Assembly (NCBI RefSeq): GCF_005771635.1
Contig: NZ_VBWP01000001.1
Location: 62,001 to 126,000 of the forward strand
Direction: 5' to 3'
DNA: 64,000 nucleotides
Origin: Culicoidibacter larvae
GTDB taxonomy: Bacteria; Bacillota_I; Bacilli_A; Culicoidibacterales; Culicoidibacteraceae
Below are positions 1 to 9,286 of the stretch, in pieces (within the stretch, counting starts at the first letter, position 1; every line of letters begins with the position of its first letter). The notes beneath the pieces are model-generated. The model worked only from the letters and a program-made list of their open reading frames with translations, did not search any database and was not told the origin of the DNA. The position numbers and the translations under genes are program-made.

Positions 1-42
1 GATTGCGACAATCCGCTATTTTAAACATTCTAAGTAAAAAGG

Positions 43-75
43 AAAAACCGCGAGGGCTAAACCCTCGCGGTTTTT
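43..75. terminator. Bidirectional intrinsic terminator
   Basis: Perfect 14-bp stem (arms 43-56 and 62-75) with a 5-base loop CTAAA. It has an A-tract on one side and a T-tract on the other, so it can end transcription on either strand. It sits 30 bases beyond the stop of the minus-strand membrane gene at 105. Confidence 0.85.
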
Positions 76-104
76 TATGTCGGGCCAAAGCCCGGCATTT
101 TCAC

Positions 105-668
105 TCAAAAATAACGTTTTACTTTTCTGCAGTATGCATCGTATTCCGTTCCATAAATTGTTCGCAGCGCGTTTTCCTCAAGGTTAACCTGACGATCAAT
201 CAGCCATAAGCCACCTACAAAATACGCAAGAAATATCCACAACGGAAAAATAATCAGGATACCAAACAATATCATGAAGAATGCCAGATACAGGGGATTG
301 CGGCTAAAAGCAAATGCGCCACTGATAACAAGCTGTCCCGGCGTATCCATATCAATACCGACCCGAAAACTTTTGCCAAAGGAAATCATTCCCCAGAAAA
401 ACACTATCGGTGCCGCCACACAGAGCGCGACACCAACCCAGCCCGCAATTGTATTATCAATAATCAGCGTACCGGCTCCCGGCAACTGAAAAGTGTTAGC
501 AATAATCAGATAGAAAAATAGCAGAACAAATGGTGGAATCAGGAAATCCTTTTTATCCAGCTTGCCAAATTGAAAAGCAGTAATATCAAGGCGCTTCAAT
601 TGCCGGGCCCGAAATAAAACCAAACCAATTAATAGCACTAAGGCACCAATCGCAAAATATCCTTGCAT
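105..668 (-). CDS. Isoprenylcysteine carboxyl methyltransferase-like membrane protein (ICMT/PEMT family)
   Basis: A 187-residue protein with four or five hydrophobic segments. Its C-terminal half carries the family pattern SRNPLYLAFF followed by EE..L...YG..Y..Y...V.RYF, typical of the membrane methyltransferase group that includes isoprenylcysteine carboxyl methyltransferase and phospholipid N-methyltransferases. These enzymes use S-adenosylmethionine at the membrane; the bacterial substrate is unknown. The frame stays open upstream to a TTG at 701, but that codon lies inside a palindrome following uvrB, so the ATG at 668 is preferred. No strong ribosome site is visible. It follows uvrB by about 70 bases and ends before a strong terminator. 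Confidence 0.75.
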   Translation of the reverse strand: MQGYFAIGALVLLIGLVLFRARQLKRLDITAFQFGKLDKKDFLIPPFVLLFFYLIIANTFQLPGAGTLIIDNTIAGWVGVALCVAAPIVFFWGMISFGKSFRVGIDMDTPGQLVISGAFAFSRNPLYLAFFMILFGILIIFPLWIFLAYFVGGLWLIDRQVNLEENALRTIYGTEYDAYCRKVKRYF

Positions 669-692
669 ATAATCACGCTTTCTAAGCAACTC

Positions 693-718
693 AGGCGGCA
701 ACCGGCCGGTTGCCGCCT
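693..718. repeat. 26-bp perfect palindrome after uvrB
   Basis: A perfect 13-bp inverted repeat with no loop, GC-rich (half-site AGGCGGCAACCGG), beginning 17 bases after the uvrB stop. Neither flank has a T-tract, so it is not a canonical intrinsic terminator. It could be an mRNA 3'-end stabiliser or a protein site. Confidence 0.6.
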
Positions 719-735
719 AAGGGGCATTATATAAA

Positions 736-2703
736 TCACAGTGATGCTTCAACTTCTAATTTAGCATCACGCAAGTCAGCCGCAGTCTCGAAGTCAAGCC
801 GGCTGGCTGCATCTTTCATTTCTTTCTCAATGCGCTCAATAAGTTTTATCTTATCTTTGCGGCTCATCTTATCTACACCGCGAGCATTTTCACCTTCAAC
901 CTCTTCACCGAGACTGATATTATCGCGGATATCTTTGATAATTGTTTTTGGTACAATACCATGTTCGGTGTTGAAGTCTTGTTGAATTTTACGGCGACGT
1001 TCAGTTTCATCAATTGCATAGCGCATTGAATCAGTAATCTTATCACCATACATAATAACTTTCCCATGCTCGTTACGTGCCGCCCGACCAATAATCTGAA
1101 TCAGCGAACGACTTGAACGTAAGAACCCTTCTTTATCAGCATCAAGAATCGCAATTAATGATACCTCGGGAATATCTAAACCTTCCCGGAGCAAGTTAAT
1201 GCCGACAAGCACATCATACTTACCAAGCCGTAAATCACGAATAATTGAAATCCGCTCTAAGGTTTTGATTTCTGAATGCAGGTAGGCAACTTTTAATCCT
1301 AGGTCTTTTAGGTACTTTGTTAGGTCTTCTGACATCCGAATAGTAATTGTTGTAACGAGGGTCCGCTCATTGCGGGCAACTCGTTTCCGGATTTCATCAA
1401 TCAAATCGTCAATCTGATCTTTGGACGGACGCACTTCTACTTCCGGGTCCAAAAGTCCGGTTGGACGGATGATTTGCTGAACAACATGATCGCCATATCG
1501 TTCCAGCTCATAGTCGCCCGGTGTCGCCGATACATAAACAACTTGTTTAGTTATATTTTCAAACTCTTCAAAGTTAAGCGGCCGGTTATCAAGTGCCGAT
1601 GGCAAACGGAAACCATAATCAACTAACACTGTTTTACGCGCGCGGTCACCATTATACATTCCGCGAACCTGTGAAACGGTAACGTGCGACTCATCAATAA
1701 CTGTCAAGAAATCTTCCGGAAAATAATCAATCAATGTATAAGGGGTTTCCCCTTCATCACGTAAACTCAAATGACGCGAATAGTTTTCAATCCCTGAACA
1801 GAATCCCATCTCCTGCATCATTTCCAAATCATAACTGGTTCGCTGCTCCAAACGTTGCGCTTCAAGCAACTTATTCTCTTCGTGTAAAACTTTTAGACGT
1901 GCCTGTAATTCATCGCGAATCCGTTCAATTGCAATATCAAGAATCTCCTTCTTAGTAACAAAGTGACTCGCCGGAAAAATCAAAGTATGCGGTAGTGACA
2001 ACTTCACTTCACCGGTCAAAATATCAACCTCGGTAATCCGCTCAATCTCATCACCAAAGAACTCAACCCGAACCGCACTCTCACTTTCCCAGATGGGAAT
2101 AATCTCAAGAACATCACCGCGGACACGGAAGGTGCCGCGAGCGAAGTCCATATCATTACGCTTATACTGAATATCCACAAGCTTGCGGATAATTTCCTGG
2201 CGGTCAACCTCTTGCCCCACTCGCAGCGATAACCGCTGCTCATTATACATCTCCGGACTCCCAGCCCCATATATACAAGACACTGATGCGACAACAATAA
2301 CATCGCGACGTTCCAGCAATGCTGCCGTCGCTGAATAACGCAAACGTTCAACCTCAGCATTCCGCTGCGCGTCCTTCTCGATAAACGTATCCGTACTTGG
2401 CATATAAGCTTCCGGTTGATAATAGTCGAAATAACTGACAAAGTATTCTACTGCATTCTCCGGAAAGAATTCTTTCAACTCACTATATAACTGCCCCGCC
2501 AAAGTCTTGTTATGCGCAATAACCAGCGTTGGCCGGTTTACCTTCTGAATAACCTGAGCCATCGTATAAGTTTTCCCGGTACCGGTGGCACCAAGCAACA
2601 CTTGCCCGCGGGCTCCGGCTTCAATTCCGGCCGCCAGCTTCTCAATCGCCTGCGGCTGATCACCAGCCGGCTCAAACGGTGCATGAATTTTAAATTGGTC
2701 CAT
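736..2703 (-). CDS. uvrB: Excinuclease ABC subunit UvrB
   Basis: UvrB is the damage-verifying helicase-like subunit of nucleotide excision repair; it is loaded onto DNA by UvrA and recruits UvrC. The 655-residue protein has normal family length. Walker A (GATGTGKT) is at residues 38-45, the beta-hairpin and DESH helicase motif follow, then the QIIGRAARN motif, and a C-terminal UVR domain ([23 protein letters not shown]) that binds UvrC. The ATG at 2703 follows a GGGAG-type site. uvrA is not adjacent: the downstream gene is an unrelated membrane protein and then a terminator. No LexA-type box was seen upstream. Confidence 0.98.
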   Translation of the reverse strand: MDQFKIHAPFEPAGDQPQAIEKLAAGIEAGARGQVLLGATGTGKTYTMAQVIQKVNRPTLVIAHNKTLAGQLYSELKEFFPENAVEYFVSYFDYYQPEAYMPSTDTFIEKDAQRNAEVERLRYSATAALLERRDVIVVASVSCIYGAGSPEMYNEQRLSLRVGQEVDRQEIIRKLVDIQYKRNDMDFARGTFRVRGDVLEIIPIWESESAVRVEFFGDEIERITEVDILTGEVKLSLPHTLIFPASHFVTKKEILDIAIERIRDELQARLKVLHEENKLLEAQRLEQRTSYDLEMMQEMGFCSGIENYSRHLSLRDEGETPYTLIDYFPEDFLTVIDESHVTVSQVRGMYNGDRARKTVLVDYGFRLPSALDNRPLNFEEFENITKQVVYVSATPGDYELERYGDHVVQQIIRPTGLLDPEVEVRPSKDQIDDLIDEIRKRVARNERTLVTTITIRMSEDLTKYLKDLGLKVAYLHSEIKTLERISIIRDLRLGKYDVLVGINLLREGLDIPEVSLIAILDADKEGFLRSSRSLIQIIGRAARNEHGKVIMYGDKITDSMRYAIDETERRRKIQQDFNTEHGIVPKTIIKDIRDNISLGEEVEGENARGVDKMSRKDKIKLIERIEKEMKDAASRLDFETAADLRDAKLEVEASL

Positions 2704-2722
2704 ATCACAAAACTCCCATCCA

Positions 2723-2766
2723 ATAAAAAATAGGGTGCCTTTTAACTGCTAAAAGACTGCCCTATT
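2723..2766 (-). terminator. Terminator between the serine hydrolase and uvrB
   Basis: On the minus strand, AATAGGG (from 2766) pairs with CCCTATT, then after a small internal loop CTTTT pairs with AAAAG; six T follow. It would end transcripts from the serine hydrolase gene. The upstream arm abuts the uvrB -10 element, so transcripts started there would lack part of the stem. Confidence 0.6.
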
Positions 2767-2775
2767 ATTATACCA
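2767..2775 (-). promoter_or_regulatory. Extended -10 promoter for uvrB
   Basis: Minus-strand TGGTATAAT is a full extended -10 element (TATAAT at 2772-2767) about 65 bases before the uvrB start. No good -35 is visible at 16-18 bases upstream. Confidence 0.5.
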
Positions 2776-2898
2776 TACTATCGGTCGAAAGATGGTCATG
2801 AAGTGGTCAGCATCACGAAACTTGGACGAATTTCATAATATTGAAAGAAAACAAAGGTGAGCCCTATCACTTATAAGAATAATCTTTCTGAACTTATA

Positions 2899-3882
2899 TT
2901 ATTTTAGAATAAATGGTTTAATATATTCTTCCGCAAAATCTACCCTATCAAATATTGTGGGTTTAAAGTAAGAGGTGATAGCGACAACAAGATTGTTTTC
3001 CGAATCAATATAAATAATATTTCCACTATTACCTATCGCTGAATACACCTCTTTTTTAGAATCTAATATCCACCACAAATAGCCATACTTCATATTTTGA
3101 TACAGTTCTAAAGAGTCACTTGTTGGTGCAATCATTTCCGCTATCCATTCAGACGATACAATTTGTTTATCTTTATAAATACCCTTATTTAAGCACAATT
3201 CGCCAATTTTCGCCATATCAATTGCTGATAAACACAATCCATACCCTGCTGTGCCAATATTTGTAGGATCACAAAACCAAATGTTTGTTTTAGGATCTTT
3301 TCCCATAGTGAATTGTTTATGTTCCTCGGCTGTTTCCGCATAATAATTGGTATGTTCTGCTGCTCCGATAGGAATAAATAGATACTTGTTAGCAAAATCA
3401 ACAGTTGTCATCTCACTTGCCTCATATAGTAAAGCTGTCAATATATGCAAGCATACTGTTTGATAATTAAATTCGCCGCTCAAACCTTTCCTTCCGCCTA
3501 ATAGATCTAATGATGTTTTCGTCCAATCATCACTTGAACACACTTTCGTCCAAGGATCACCCTTACATTTATATGGCGCTTGCATTGTAAGCAAGTGTTT
3601 AATGGTTATATCATATATTGTTTTTTCACCACGTTTCACTTTATACTCTGGAAAATAATCCAATACTTTATCATGAATACTTTTAATCAATCCTTGATCT
3701 AAGGCTATCCCAATAAGTAAAGCTACAACACTCTTTGTTGCCGACATTACGTGACACGTGTCATCTTTTTTATAACTATTCCATTCATCTGAATAAACTT
3801 CCTTCCCATCTTTATAGGCAACAATCTGGCATATATTAGGTTGTGTGGTACATATAAAATCATGTAATTCTTGCTTCTCCAT
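2899..3882 (-). CDS. Serine hydrolase, beta-lactamase/class C family
   Basis: A 327-residue beta-lactamase-fold protein. The catalytic SxxK is visible as SATK at residues 47-50, in the context HVMSATKSVVALLIG, and the C-terminal half has the usual GYLWWI and GNSGN stretches. Such proteins include penicillin-binding peptidases, esterases and beta-lactamases, so the substrate cannot be named. No signal peptide or lipobox is seen, suggesting a cytoplasmic enzyme. The ATG at 3882 is chosen because GAGGT lies 10 bases upstream with AGGAGG just beyond; the frame is open further, to 3960. It looks more AT-rich than uvrB. It is monocistronic between two terminators. Confidence 0.8.
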   Translation of the reverse strand: MEKQELHDFICTTQPNICQIVAYKDGKEVYSDEWNSYKKDDTCHVMSATKSVVALLIGIALDQGLIKSIHDKVLDYFPEYKVKRGEKTIYDITIKHLLTMQAPYKCKGDPWTKVCSSDDWTKTSLDLLGGRKGLSGEFNYQTVCLHILTALLYEASEMTTVDFANKYLFIPIGAAEHTNYYAETAEEHKQFTMGKDPKTNIWFCDPTNIGTAGYGLCLSAIDMAKIGELCLNKGIYKDKQIVSSEWIAEMIAPTSDSLELYQNMKYGYLWWILDSKKEVYSAIGNSGNIIYIDSENNLVVAITSYFKPTIFDRVDFAEEYIKPFILK

Positions 3883-3962
3883 AAAAAAAATTACCTCGCT
3901 TCCTCCTGTAAGCATAATATCATTAAAAATTGATTTCAAGACTTTATTGAAAAACCACAAAT

Positions 3963-3993
3963 AAAACCTCCGGTGATAAACACCGGAGGTTTT
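3963..3993. terminator. Bidirectional intrinsic terminator
   Basis: Perfect 13-bp stem (arms 3963-3975 and 3981-3993) with loop ATAAA, 23 bases after the stop of the LRR protein gene. A and T tracts flank both sides. Confidence 0.85.
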
Positions 3994-4015
3994 AAAAATT
4001 TTCTTATGATTAAAA

Positions 4016-5569
4016 TTATTGCTTCATCACTCTAACAATAGCCATACCCAATACAATCAACACTACGCCACCAAATAATACCGTCATCTCATTACTCCCG
4101 GTCGTCGGCAAAACAATATTATTGTCACTGGAATCACTTGGCTCTGGTTCCGGCACCGAGCTCAATGGCTGGATGACCGTTCCCGAAAAAGTTCCGCTTG
4201 CAAATCCGATAGTAACATCCTGCGAGAATGTATAGTTAACACTATCCACCAGATTCGGCAATTGCCAAATAACATCCGGCGCCGCATAACTGCCGCCATT
4301 GCTAATTGTTGCCGGAGCAACTGCTTGTCCGGCGGTGTCCAGAACACCATTAGTAATGCTTAACTCCGAGCGGTAAGGAATTGTTGGCAGGACAATTTCT
4401 TGATTCGCCAAGGAAACATCATACAACTGCAAACCTGCTAGCGGGCTAATGTCGCTAATGCGGTTGCCTGATAGCAATACTCCGGTTAATTGCGTCAATC
4501 CGGCAATTGGAGCAACATCTGAAATTTGATTATGTTCCGCTTCTAACCAGGCTAGTCCGGACAATCCAGTCAACGGACTCAAATCGCTAATTAGATTATT
4601 GTTAAGTTCCACACCAGTCAATTGTGTACTGCTACTCAACGGTGTAAGATCACTAATTTGATTATCATTTAAGAGCAACCATTTTAAAGCAGGAAAATTA
4701 GTAACCCCACTAATATCAGTAATTGCATTTCCATTTGCATCCAACTCAATAAGTTTGGGCAAATTGATTAAGCCATTAACATCTCCAAGTTGATTATTAT
4801 CAAGCAATAAATACTGTAAATTGGGTGTCCCTGACAACGCACTGACATCACTAATTTGATTCCCGCTTAGCGAAACCCAGTCCAATTTGCTCAAACCGGC
4901 AATTGGAGCAACATCACTGATAATATTATTATCAAGCTGCAATGTCCAAAGTTCTGGCATCGATGCAATAACACTTATGTCACTCACCTGATTGTTATCT
5001 AAAGTTAAAACCGATAGCTCAGTTTTGTTGTTTAGTGCACTGATATTACTAATCTGATTCCCAGAAAGATAAAGATTCACAAGATGAGTCATTGACGCTA
5101 AAACACTAATATCACTAATCTGATTGTTCTCTAAAGCTAAGGTCTCCATATCCATAAAACCTGCCAGTGGACTAATATCACTAATTTGATTTCCTGAAAA
5201 TCCCAGGTCATCTATTTGCGTTAATCCAGACAATGGGCCTAAGTCGCTAATTTGATTTCCGTTAAGCAAAACAAAACTAATATTATGCAAATATTCAAAT
5301 CCAGTAATACTAGTAACACCTGAATTATTTAAATAAATTGTGCTAATTGTATCAAGCTGTGCCTGTGTAACCATATCATCGACACTACTCATTCCCAAAT
5401 CATTTCTAATATACTCAGCAACTACCGGATCAGGAAAGATTGCACTAATCGCCGCCGGTGGTGCTACTGCATCTTCAGCAGACACAACCACATGATTTAT
5501 CGGCATGATTGTTAAACTAAAAAGCACGATTAAACTCATGCAACTCATTATTATTCTGATTTTTTTCAT
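4016..5569 (-). CDS. Internalin-like leucine-rich-repeat surface protein with LPXTG anchor
   Basis: A 517-residue surface protein. Residues 1-31 form a signal peptide (MKKIRIIMSC, hydrophobic core, cut near VSAEDA). From about residue 75 to 385 there are 14 repeats of 22 residues with the consensus L..NQISDISPLAGL, the short LRR type of Listeria internalins. An LRR-adjacent Ig-like domain follows (EIVLPTIPY ... GTFSGTVIQPL), then a Pro/Ser/Glu-rich spacer, the sortase signal LPTTG at about 487-491, a hydrophobic helix and a short basic tail. The likely role is adhesion or protein binding at the cell surface, exported by Sec and covalently wall-linked by sortase A. No sortase gene is in the window. 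A terminator follows the stop. Confidence 0.93.
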   Translation of the reverse strand: MKKIRIIMSCMSLIVLFSLTIMPINHVVVSAEDAVAPPAAISAIFPDPVVAEYIRNDLGMSSVDDMVTQAQLDTISTIYLNNSGVTSITGFEYLHNISFVLLNGNQISDLGPLSGLTQIDDLGFSGNQISDISPLAGFMDMETLALENNQISDISVLASMTHLVNLYLSGNQISNISALNNKTELSVLTLDNNQVSDISVIASMPELWTLQLDNNIISDVAPIAGLSKLDWVSLSGNQISDVSALSGTPNLQYLLLDNNQLGDVNGLINLPKLIELDANGNAITDISGVTNFPALKWLLLNDNQISDLTPLSSSTQLTGVELNNNLISDLSPLTGLSGLAWLEAEHNQISDVAPIAGLTQLTGVLLSGNRISDISPLAGLQLYDVSLANQEIVLPTIPYRSELSITNGVLDTAGQAVAPATISNGGSYAAPDVIWQLPNLVDSVNYTFSQDVTIGFASGTFSGTVIQPLSSVPEPEPSDSSDNNIVLPTTGSNEMTVLFGGVVLIVLGMAIVRVMKQ

Positions 5570-5702
5570 AAAACTTGCGCCCCCGCACCTTATTTTACCC
5601 TATATTAAGGAAACCATGTTTTATGCCCCCACAAAACACACTGACAGTATAACACGTTTTACTGAGCTTTGAAACTCTTTCACTTTCTTTTTGAAGAAGT
5701 TA

Positions 5703-5733
5703 AAATGCGGCGGGCCTTGGGCCCGCCGCATTT
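5703..5733. terminator. Intrinsic terminator after ctpA
   Basis: Perfect 14-bp stem (arms 5703-5716 and 5720-5733) with a TTG loop, very GC-rich, just after the ctpA stop. The minus-strand transcript continues into ATTTTAACTTCTTC, a moderate U-tract. Confidence 0.75.
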
Positions 5734-5740
5734 ACTCTGC

Positions 5741-7135
5741 TTAATTAAATTGTTCAATAGCTTTTTGCAATTGAGTATCGTTGTTTTGGTTTTCACGGTA
5801 AGCACGATTCTTTTCGTTCATTGTTTGTACCGTATCAAAATCCATTTTCCCGGTTTGCTCAAGACCATTATCCGCTTGGAATTTTTTAATTCCCGCTTCA
5901 GTCTCTTCATCAAACTGGGCATCATAACCAATTTGGTATCCGTAGAATTTCAACAAATGTTGCATGTAACTTACCGGATATCCAGTATCACCAAGTTGGT
6001 ATACTTTATCAGTAGAAATATATGGAATTAAATATGGCTGAGTTGCTTGTTGCACAACATCAGGAGTAATTCCTTTTTCATTAATCCAGTTTCCGTCCGG
6101 AGTTAACCATTTTTCAATAGTCAATTTTAACTGGCTGCCATCAATAAGATCAAAAGTATTTTGGGCAGTACCTTTACCATAAGTTTTGGTACCAACAACT
6201 TTAAATCCTTCAATCTCGCGATAAGCTGCCGTCATAATTTCTGATGCTGATGCAGTATTTTCGTTTACCACAACAACAACATCTTTAATCGGGCTTTCAC
6301 TGATTGAAGAAAACTTAGTTACCGTGCGTCCATCTTTATCAACTGTCTGCACATATGGTTTAGTATCACTGACGGTTTTATCTAAGATTGTTGAAACTGA
6401 CGAAACATAACCGCCGCCATTATTACGTAAATCAACAATAACCCCGCTAACACCTTCATTTTGCAATGATTCCAAAGCAGCCAAATATTGAGTGCCGGCA
6501 TCTTCTGTAAATGAATCTAAAACAATATAACCGATTTTCTTATCACCACTGGTAATTACCTTAGTCTCAGCTGCTTCAACCGTAATCGCATCACGAGTAA
6601 TTGATAACGTTTCGCTCGCGTCACCGCGGCGAACATCTACTTTTACTGTTGTTCCTTTTTTTCCGGTTAATTGATCGACAACTTCTTGCGAGTTGTCGCC
6701 GCTCACTTTGTTACCGTCAACGCTGACAATAACATCGTTCACTTTCATCCCAGCAGTTTCTGCCGGTGAACCCGGAAATACTTCGGTGATAACCGGTTCG
6801 CCAGCTACAATGAGCAACCGAACGCCAATACCGTCGAATGATGAACTCAGACTTTGTCTGAATTCGTCAGCTTCACTTTTCGTAAAATACGTTGAATGCG
6901 GATCATCGAGGCTTTCAGTTAATCCTTTAATAGCACCGTCAATTAATTTATCTTGATCGGGTACTGCTAATGCATTTTGGCGGATAAGCGCTAATGCCTG
7001 TTCAAATTTTGCCATGCTGTCATACTGTACGGTATTGAAAGCAGACATGATTGTCGTTGTACCTAATACACTTACTAAGATTGCTACTAGCGCTACTAAT
7101 ACTAATGTATAGGCGTTAAACCGTTTTTTATTCAT
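5741..7135 (-). CDS. S41-family C-terminal processing peptidase (CtpA/CtpB-like)
   Basis: A 464-residue serine protease anchored by an N-terminal membrane helix (residues 10-31). A PDZ domain follows (GIGVRLLIVAGEPVITEVFPGSPAETAGMKVND), then the S41 core with the catalytic Ser in NENTASASEIMTAA and the Lys in TYGKGTAQ, and a C-terminal peptidoglycan-binding domain (LGDTGYPVSYMQHLLKFYGY). These proteases act outside the membrane on protein C termini; B. subtilis CtpB cleaves SpoIVFA. Here the gene is last in ftsE-ftsX-M23-ctpA, 16 bases after the M23 gene, suggesting it tunes the wall hydrolase or division complex. GGAGG precedes the ATG by 6 bases. Length is normal. Confidence 0.95.
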   Translation of the reverse strand: MNKKRFNAYTLVLVALVAILVSVLGTTTIMSAFNTVQYDSMAKFEQALALIRQNALAVPDQDKLIDGAIKGLTESLDDPHSTYFTKSEADEFRQSLSSSFDGIGVRLLIVAGEPVITEVFPGSPAETAGMKVNDVIVSVDGNKVSGDNSQEVVDQLTGKKGTTVKVDVRRGDASETLSITRDAITVEAAETKVITSGDKKIGYIVLDSFTEDAGTQYLAALESLQNEGVSGVIVDLRNNGGGYVSSVSTILDKTVSDTKPYVQTVDKDGRTVTKFSSISESPIKDVVVVVNENTASASEIMTAAYREIEGFKVVGTKTYGKGTAQNTFDLIDGSQLKLTIEKWLTPDGNWINEKGITPDVVQQATQPYLIPYISTDKVYQLGDTGYPVSYMQHLLKFYGYQIGYDAQFDEETEAGIKKFQADNGLEQTGKMDFDTVQTMNEKNRAYRENQNNDTQLQKAIEQFN

Positions 7136-7151
7136 TTCGTTCCTCCATATG

Positions 7152-8336
7152 TTACCATGCGCCAGGATAACTTATCACATCACGGGTATTAATAACGTAT
7201 TGATACCGAATGCCCTTATCTCCTGGAAAGTATTCTATGTTTTTCAAAATTTCTAAATGTAAATGCGGTCCGGTTCCTAAACCAGAAAATCCGGAATAAC
7301 CAATCGTCTGGCCTTGGGAAACAACATCCCCGCGACTGACCGCCGGTGACTGCAGATGAGCATACATTGCGACATATGACGTACCGTCAACAATATAACC
7401 AACAACTACATAGTTACCATATCCACCGCCGCAGTAACTTGTACCACTGCCTTGCGAACAACCAGATAAAGTTTCCAGTACTCGACCATTACCGATAGAA
7501 AGGATTGGCGTACCATATCCTAAACCACCAATGTCAGTACCAATATGACCACTATAACAACCAAACTCACAAGTTACCACACCTGTAGGTGTTGGTAAAC
7601 TAAAATAAGAAGTTGATGGCACGCCATTATTAAACTCATCTAACTGGTTTTGAATATCCTGTTCACTTTGCTCAAGATTGGCATCATGTGCTTCAGCGGC
7701 TGCAATTAAGCTAACCATCTCTGCCCGCAATCCATCTTGAGTTGCATATTGTGCTTCCAAGTCAGCCTGCTTTGTTGTCAAATCAGCACGCTTGGTTTCT
7801 TGCTCAGCTTTCTTGGTCTCAACTGCAAGCCGTTTCTCATTAATCTCACGAATCAATTCCTTATCGGCTCCAGTAATCTGCGAAACTGCCTCGCTGCGGT
7901 GAATAACATCAGTTAGTGAACTGGCATTTAAAATAAAATCGAGATATTGATTTCCCTTATTGGCCAGTTGCATTGAACTCATGCGATCACGAATAATTTC
8001 ATGCTTTGCTTCAATTTCAGCCTCTAATGTGGCAATCTCATTTTGCAATGTTGTAATTGTAGACTCGATAACTGCAATTTGTTCTTTAGTTTGACTAATT
8101 CCATTCTCCAAGATTCTAATCTTCTCAGTAATTCCTTCATAGTCATTTTTATAGCCATCAAGCTTTTGCTGATTGGCTTCGCGCTCCGCTTGAATCCGAT
8201 CATATTCTGCCTGACATTCCGCCGCCGAATCACATGCAGCAACCGGCATTGGATTAAAACTACTGATTCCGGCGAATACACCGAGCATCAATACAATTGA
8301 TAATACACTAAACTCTACTTTTTTACGTACTTTCAT
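7152..8336 (-). CDS. M23 murein hydrolase with long coiled coil (PcsB/EnvC-like, FtsX partner)
   Basis: A 394-residue exported protein: signal peptide to about residue 33, a long coiled coil (roughly 40-240, rich in E, K, Q and A) and a C-terminal LytM/M23 domain. The Zn ligands are visible in SGHIGTDIG (HxxxD) and GPHLHLEI (HxH), so it should be catalytically active. Proteins of this shape, such as EnvC and PcsB, are switched on by FtsX across the membrane to split septal peptidoglycan; here ftsX lies directly upstream. Two adjacent ATGs exist (8339 and 8336). GGAGG ends only 2 bases before the first, so the second, 5 bases away, is more likely. The role is inferred from domain order and operon. 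Confidence 0.92.
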   Translation of the reverse strand: MKVRKKVEFSVLSIVLMLGVFAGISSFNPMPVAACDSAAECQAEYDRIQAEREANQQKLDGYKNDYEGITEKIRILENGISQTKEQIAVIESTITTLQNEIATLEAEIEAKHEIIRDRMSSMQLANKGNQYLDFILNASSLTDVIHRSEAVSQITGADKELIREINEKRLAVETKKAEQETKRADLTTKQADLEAQYATQDGLRAEMVSLIAAAEAHDANLEQSEQDIQNQLDEFNNGVPSTSYFSLPTPTGVVTCEFGCYSGHIGTDIGGLGYGTPILSIGNGRVLETLSGCSQGSGTSYCGGGYGNYVVVGYIVDGTSYVAMYAHLQSPAVSRGDVVSQGQTIGYSGFSGLGTGPHLHLEILKNIEYFPGDKGIRYQYVINTRDVISYPGAW

Positions 8337-8395
8337 CATGGACCTCCAAATTCTCTTTCCACTTTTACTTGTGCGTGTCCTAACTTTTTGCCCTA

Positions 8396-9286
8396 CTATT
8401 TCTTCAAGAATTTACCAACCGGCAATAGACTTCCGATAAATCCGATGGCAACCCCTAATGCGCCAACGAAAACTGTAACTGGTAAAGCTATAACCTCGAA
8501 TGGTGCGAAAGCAAATATTGTCATGCTTGCCTGAATACTGTCGAAGAAGTAATAATAGCCACCTAATACTAAACCAATCGGAATAGCGGCACCAATAATA
8601 CCTATAAAAATCCCTTCAAGGATAAATGGCGTTCGAATAAACCAGTTCGATGCCCCTACAAGACGCATAATCTCAATTTCAACCCGACGCGCAATAATGG
8701 TAATTCTGATTGTATTGGAAATTAATATTAACGCAACAATCCCAACAACTGCACTTAAGCCCACACCAACATATTGAATAGTACCGAAGACAGCAAAGAT
8801 TTTCTCTGCAGTCTCAGTTTGATATTTGACTTCATAAACACCATCAATATTTTTAACAGCATTAATAACTGTTTGATAATCTTTTGAATCATCAAGTTTA
8901 ATGGTAAAAGTTTTCTTCAATGGATTGGTCTCGCGATAATCCTCAAAGATTTTCCCGTCTTCACCATAATATTTAATTAAATCATCCAGCTCTTGGTCTT
9001 CACTTTGATAAGCTACCGATACCACGTTAGGAATTTGTTTAATTTCTTGTTGCATCTCTGCTGCTTGATTTGTTGTAATTTCTTTATCCAATGATACATA
9101 AATAGCAATATCTTGTTCCATTGCATTAGTAATATATGTAATATTAATCAATAAAACTACTACTAAGCTCGTTAAGAACAAAGTAACTGCTACTGATAAG
9201 ATTGCCGAAAACGACATCCAGCCTTGGCGGAAAATATTTTTAAATGCGTCGATAATCTGACGCCCTAACATTCTAAAGACTCTCAT
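8396..9286 (-). CDS. ftsX: Cell division protein FtsX
   Basis: The membrane subunit of the FtsEX ABC-type complex, which turns cytoplasmic ATP hydrolysis into activation of wall hydrolases at the septum. The 296-residue protein has an N-terminal helix (about 25-48), a roughly 100-residue extracellular domain and three C-terminal helices, the FtsX pattern. ATG 9286 is chosen: GGGAGGG lies 9 bases upstream, and the frame continues upstream only through codons inside ftsE. It overlaps the 3' end of ftsE by 14 bases, implying translational coupling. The downstream partner is the M23 coiled-coil hydrolase. Confidence 0.96.
   Translation of the reverse strand: MRVFRMLGRQIIDAFKNIFRQGWMSFSAILSVAVTLFLTSLVVVLLINITYITNAMEQDIAIYVSLDKEITTNQAAEMQQEIKQIPNVVSVAYQSEDQELDDLIKYYGEDGKIFEDYRETNPLKKTFTIKLDDSKDYQTVINAVKNIDGVYEVKYQTETAEKIFAVFGTIQYVGVGLSAVVGIVALILISNTIRITIIARRVEIEIMRLVGASNWFIRTPFILEGIFIGIIGAAIPIGLVLGGYYYFFDSIQASMTIFAFAPFEVIALPVTVFVGALGVAIGFIGSLLPVGKFLKK

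Noticed and set aside
2704-2898. LexA/SOS box upstream of uvrB
   Set aside because: No CGAAC-N4-GTTCG or GAAC-N4-GTTC palindrome is present in the intergenic region.
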